Source: Clostridia bacterium
Lineage (GTDB): Bacteria; Bacillota; Clostridia; Christensenellales; Borkfalkiaceae
Length of the DNA stretch: 64,000 nucleotides
Direction: 5' to 3'
Assembly (NCBI GenBank): GCA_017545865.1
Contig: JAFWXO010000025.1
Coordinates: forward strand, 27,273-91,272
Each line of letters starts with the position of its first letter. Positions within the stretch are counted from its first letter, which is position 1. Below the pieces are notes generated by a model. That model did not search any database, was not told the origin of the DNA, and was given only the letters and a program-made list of their open reading frames with translations. The position numbers and the translations under genes are program-made. Of the stretch, positions 61,431 to 64,000 are shown piece by piece.

Positions 61431-62276
61431 TTGAATTATTTGAAGATAAATCCGTTTATAAGATACGCAGGTCAACACACTTATCACTATAACAAGCGTG
61501 AAAATAGCGTGTGTTACGATTGCAGATTGTTCTATATCGAGCAAGGCAAAGGCACGCTTTTCGCAAACGGGCAAACGTATTTAATCTCTGGTAACGAAGC
61601 GGTTTTTTTACCACCCGAAAGCGTGTATCGCTTTTCATTTTCAAACCCAAGCGCAATTAAGATTTTTATACTCAATCTTGACCTAACTGATGAATTTTCG
61701 GCCTATAGCAAGTCTTTTAGCACTGCAACCGAAGAAACGTTTGATAAAACGCTAACGTTAAAATACGATTTGCCAAGTGAATTTCAAACGCCAATCGTTC
61801 AAAAAAACGCCTTTTCAATCCGCGAAAATATGATAAAATGCATTGATTTATTCTTGCAAAAAACCCCGTATTATAAAGAAGACGTTTCAGCCCTTGCAAA
61901 ACTATCTCTGCTTGAAATTTTACGCGGACAGCAAAGTGACGACTATTCCGTTATCCAAACCGTTTTAGAGTTTGTTAGAGAAAATTACAGTTTGCCAACC
62001 CTTACCAACCAAACGATTGCCGAACGCTTCCACTACCACCCTAACTACTTAAATAGGATAATTAAGGCGTACACTAAAAAAACCTTGCACGAATACCTTT
62101 TAGATTACCGTATCCAAATGGCAAAGCGATATTTATCTTCAACAAAACTTAGCGTAACGCTAATTGCGGAAAAAACTGGATTTTCTTCTTACACTTATTT
62201 TATAAGGTATTTTAACAAAAAAACGGGGGAATCTCCCCTTCAATATCGCCGTAGTCACGAAAGCATAGGTATGTAA
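61431..62276 (+). CDS. AraC-family transcriptional regulator
   Basis: The protein has 281 residues from TTG 61431, behind a GGGGGGTGG ribosome site. An N-terminal cupin-like sensing domain (about 20-130: CRLFYIEQGKGTLFANGQTY) is followed by two AraC helix-turn-helix repeats (about 180-275: HYHPNYLNRIIKAYTKKTL, IAEKTGFSSYTYFIRYFNKK). It probably senses a sugar-like ligand and activates the divergent QueG-like cluster through the AAAATAAAC repeats. Its own promoter is near consensus. Confidence 0.88.
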   Translation: MNYLKINPFIRYAGQHTYHYNKRENSVCYDCRLFYIEQGKGTLFANGQTYLISGNEAVFLPPESVYRFSFSNPSAIKIFILNLDLTDEFSAYSKSFSTATEETFDKTLTLKYDLPSEFQTPIVQKNAFSIRENMIKCIDLFLQKTPYYKEDVSALAKLSLLEILRGQQSDDYSVIQTVLEFVRENYSLPTLTNQTIAERFHYHPNYLNRIIKAYTKKTLHEYLLDYRIQMAKRYLSSTKLSVTLIAEKTGFSSYTYFIRYFNKKTGESPLQYRRSHESIGM

Positions 62277-62279
62277 GAG

Positions 62280-62318
62280 CAATTTAAAAGAGAAGGAAGT
62301 TCCTTCTCTTTTTTAATC
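62280..62318. terminator. Bidirectional terminator
   Basis: AAAAGAGAAGGA / TCCTTCTCTTTT with a T-run; between the AraC gene and the XRE/zinc-ribbon gene. Confidence 0.85.
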
Positions 62319-62924
62319 TTTGCTAATAACCTTTTTTTGCCAAGATCTTTCGCCACATTTTGGGCATTTGAGATATTTAGTTCTACCCATGTGCATTGAA
62401 AAACTTGCCTGTTTAAAGGTGGGAACGTGTTTATGCCCACATTTTTGGCACTCGTAATACCCTGCAACTTGCTCTATTTTCATAGCGAAAAATAACCCCA
62501 CAGCGCACGGAATAACGCCCGAACAAACGAGAACTATTCTTTGCCAAGTTTCAAGTTTTAAATATGCGGCTAATAGTATAGGAATTAACAAAACCAAAAC
62601 GGATAAAACGATTATAACCACTTCTAAAGTAAGCAGTCTTTTATCCGCTTGTTCTTTTTGTTTTACGGCTTCTATTAAGTTTTTTTCTAATTGATTTTTA
62701 TAATCATCCATACTCAAAATCTCTCCCGATAATAATTCGTTAACGCTTATTTTTAAAATAGAACACAGTTCAAGCATAATTGAAGAATCGGGCATAGTTT
62801 TACCCGTTTCCCATCTTGAAACGGCTCTATCGGTTATGCCGAGTTTTTCAGCAAGTTCAAACTGAGTTAAGTTAACAAACTTTCTTCGCTCGGCTATAAA
62901 TTTACCTATTTTAATTTGATCCAT
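62313..62924 (-). CDS. XRE regulator with membrane segments and zinc ribbon
   Basis: The protein has 203 residues. An XRE domain (1-65: LTQFELAEKLGITDRAVSRW, MPDSSIMLELCSILKISVNE) is followed by a charged helix (EKNLIEAVKQKEQADKRLL), two membrane segments (about 102-120, 127-148) and a C-terminal CxxC...CxxC zinc ribbon (CQKCGHKH, CPKCGERS). Such membrane-bound regulators may sense a membrane or metal signal; this is inference. AAAGGAGG is the ribosome site. Confidence 0.75.
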   Translation of the reverse strand: MDQIKIGKFIAERRKFVNLTQFELAEKLGITDRAVSRWETGKTMPDSSIMLELCSILKISVNELLSGEILSMDDYKNQLEKNLIEAVKQKEQADKRLLTLEVVIIVLSVLVLLIPILLAAYLKLETWQRIVLVCSGVIPCAVGLFFAMKIEQVAGYYECQKCGHKHVPTFKQASFSMHMGRTKYLKCPKCGERSWQKKVISKD

Positions 62925-63077
62925 TTGTGCCTCCTTTCATAATTATTGTATACCACTTATTTAAAAAAGTCTACAAACAGTTAGTTGAGTTCAAAAATAC
63001 CCGTTTTTGCCATATAAACGCCATAACGTATATGCGTTTTTTAGTGTTTGACAAGTAATTGCGAAATAAAAACAAAA

Positions 63078-63110
63078 AGAGAAGTGTTGCTTAACACTTC
63101 TCTTCTTATG
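63078..63110 (-). terminator. Terminator of the glycosyltransferase gene
   Basis: AGAGAAGTGTT / AACACTTCTCT with an A-rich left side giving a T-run on the minus strand. Confidence 0.8.
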
Positions 63111-63147
63111 TTATTATTTAATAATTTTTCACCCTAGTTTTAGCGGT

Positions 63148-64000
63148 TTATACACCGAGTTCTTTTTTATAAATATCTACCATTTTTGTAGCCCATATAT
63201 CAACAGTATAATTTGCTAAAAGATATTCTCTACTTAAGATTAATTCTTCTTGCGTAAAGGTTCTTTCTCCATTGATATATTTTTCCATTTCCGTTGCCAA
63301 TTCTTGGCTATTCTCTTTTTCGAATAAGGTTACGCTTTTTTGACCGATAGCCCATGAAACACCTTCAATATTGCTAGAAATGATAGGCAATCCACCCAGC
63401 ATCGCCTCTGCAATCGCATTTGAAAACGTTTCACCCCTACTAGCGGAAATAAAGCAATCACTTTCCGCAAACAATTCTGACACGTTTTCACGCGCATCAA
63501 TAAGTTTTAATTCTGGATAATCTTCTAGTTTAAACTCTTTGTCTTTAATAAAATTAGAAGTATCTTTACTTTTAGTAACGTTCAACTCGTACTTTTCCGT
63601 ATATTTGTTGTGTAAAATTTTTACTGCTTCTAAAACAGTATCTAACCCTTTGGTGAACCCTCTACCACCAAACATTAAAAACTTGTACTTATCACTAACT
63701 TTTAACGAGTGATTTTTATAATCTACTCTACTCTCGTCAATACCATTAGGACAAACTATTACCTTGCCTTTAAATCCCATCTTGCGCAATTCAGATTCAA
63801 AACTATTATTTAAAACAATTGCCAAACTTTTTTTACAATGAAATCTATACTGGAGTGTATTTCGTATCTTTTTATGTATTTTATCTCTAAACGTAACTGC
63901 AGGTTCGTGTGCATTACGACAATGAATTATATGTTTTGCGTTACTTTTGCTCTTTTTAATCGCAAGAGCACAAAATTCATCGTAACCATCAAAATGGCTA
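63148..64000 (-). CDS. GT4-family glycosyltransferase, cut by the window edge
   Basis: The reading frame stays open to the right end of the window. The visible 280 residues carry HFDGYDEFCALA near the edge, then AKHIIHCRNAHEP, then the C-terminal GT4 half with CPNGID, FGGRGFTKGLDTVLEA, the ESDCFISASRGETFSNAIAE nucleotide-sugar motif with the conserved Glu, and a final helix. It moves a sugar from an activated donor to a surface glycan or lipid. A TTG near 63825 could be read as a start but the frame upstream is continuous with a normal GT4 N-terminus, so the gene is longer than that. Confidence 0.85.
   Translation of the reverse strand, partial: SHFDGYDEFCALAIKKSKSNAKHIIHCRNAHEPAVTFRDKIHKKIRNTLQYRFHCKKSLAIVLNNSFESELRKMGFKGKVIVCPNGIDESRVDYKNHSLKVSDKYKFLMFGGRGFTKGLDTVLEAVKILHNKYTEKYELNVTKSKDTSNFIKDKEFKLEDYPELKLIDARENVSELFAESDCFISASRGETFSNAIAEAMLGGLPIISSNIEGVSWAIGQKSVTLFEKENSQELATEMEKYINGERTFTQEELILSREYLLANYTVDIWATKMVDIYKKELGV

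Noticed and set aside
63148-63825. Glycosyltransferase as a truncated or broken gene
   Set aside because: The frame stays open to the window edge with a normal GT4 N-terminal pattern, so the shortness is due to the window, not mutation.
1-64000. CRISPR arrays, rRNA or tRNA genes
   Set aside because: No regularly spaced identical repeats of 25-40 bases with unique spacers, and no tRNA-like cloverleaf or rRNA sequence were seen.

Overview
The window looks like a chromosome segment of an uncultured, low-GC, probably spore-forming anaerobic member of the Clostridia, as found in gut or rumen. The evidence is a SpoIVFA/SpoIVFB pair, two T-box leaders (Trp and Leu), frequent GGAG-type ribosome sites, standard stop codons, a SipW-type signal peptidase with its substrates, and a set of Fe-S, oxygen-sensitive-looking enzymes. 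The lineage is an inference from gene content; no rRNA or tRNA gene was seen.

Layout. 0-11 kb: envelope and sporulation genes: a lipoprotein, SpoIVFA/FB, two overlapping micro-ORFs, a repeat-rich lipoprotein with a DUF5050-like region, two divergent XRE regulators, and a SipW/TasA-like export module. 10-24 kb: housekeeping (birA, glyS, glnS, cvpA-like), a multi-hairpin repeat element, an FTR-like Fe-S protein, an SPFH-RHH-CopA operon, a PH-domain protein divergent from an ABC-F ATPase, and purine and Na+-dependent transporters. 25-31 kb: exopolyphosphatase, split TauE/SafE permease, a 992-residue surface protein. 31-35 kb: TrmO, a shortened MocR/PdxR regulator divergent from pyridoxal kinase, and a Trp T-box controlling a lone TrpB2. 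35-46 kb: a putative glycoside hydrolase, transporters, ThrH, dGTPase, small membrane proteins and an O-antigen-ligase-like polymerase. 45-51 kb: a Leu T-box controlling a LeuA-like protein without active-site motifs, a TIM-barrel/acyl-CoA-synthetase fusion, a structured inverted-repeat element and an amidohydrolase. 51-52 kb: an RHH gene with a 30-bp palindrome and about seven direct repeats. 52-62 kb: AAC(3)-like and Tag genes, nagB, a Gfo/Idh oxidoreductase, a serine hydrolase, and a coupled block of three QueG-like Fe-S reductases, a cupin and a U32-like protein, divergent from an AraC regulator. The end holds an XRE/zinc-ribbon membrane protein and a glycosyltransferase cut by the window edge.

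The strongest unexplained signals are the AraC-controlled QueG-like block; a shared promoter-operator (TTGACT-N17-TATCAT inside ATGATATCAT) before two separate RHH-containing operons; about ten genes whose start codon lies 6-7 bases after a -10 box, so probably leaderless; the Leu-T-box LeuA-like protein beside the fusion protein; and the AGTGATAT multi-hairpin element.
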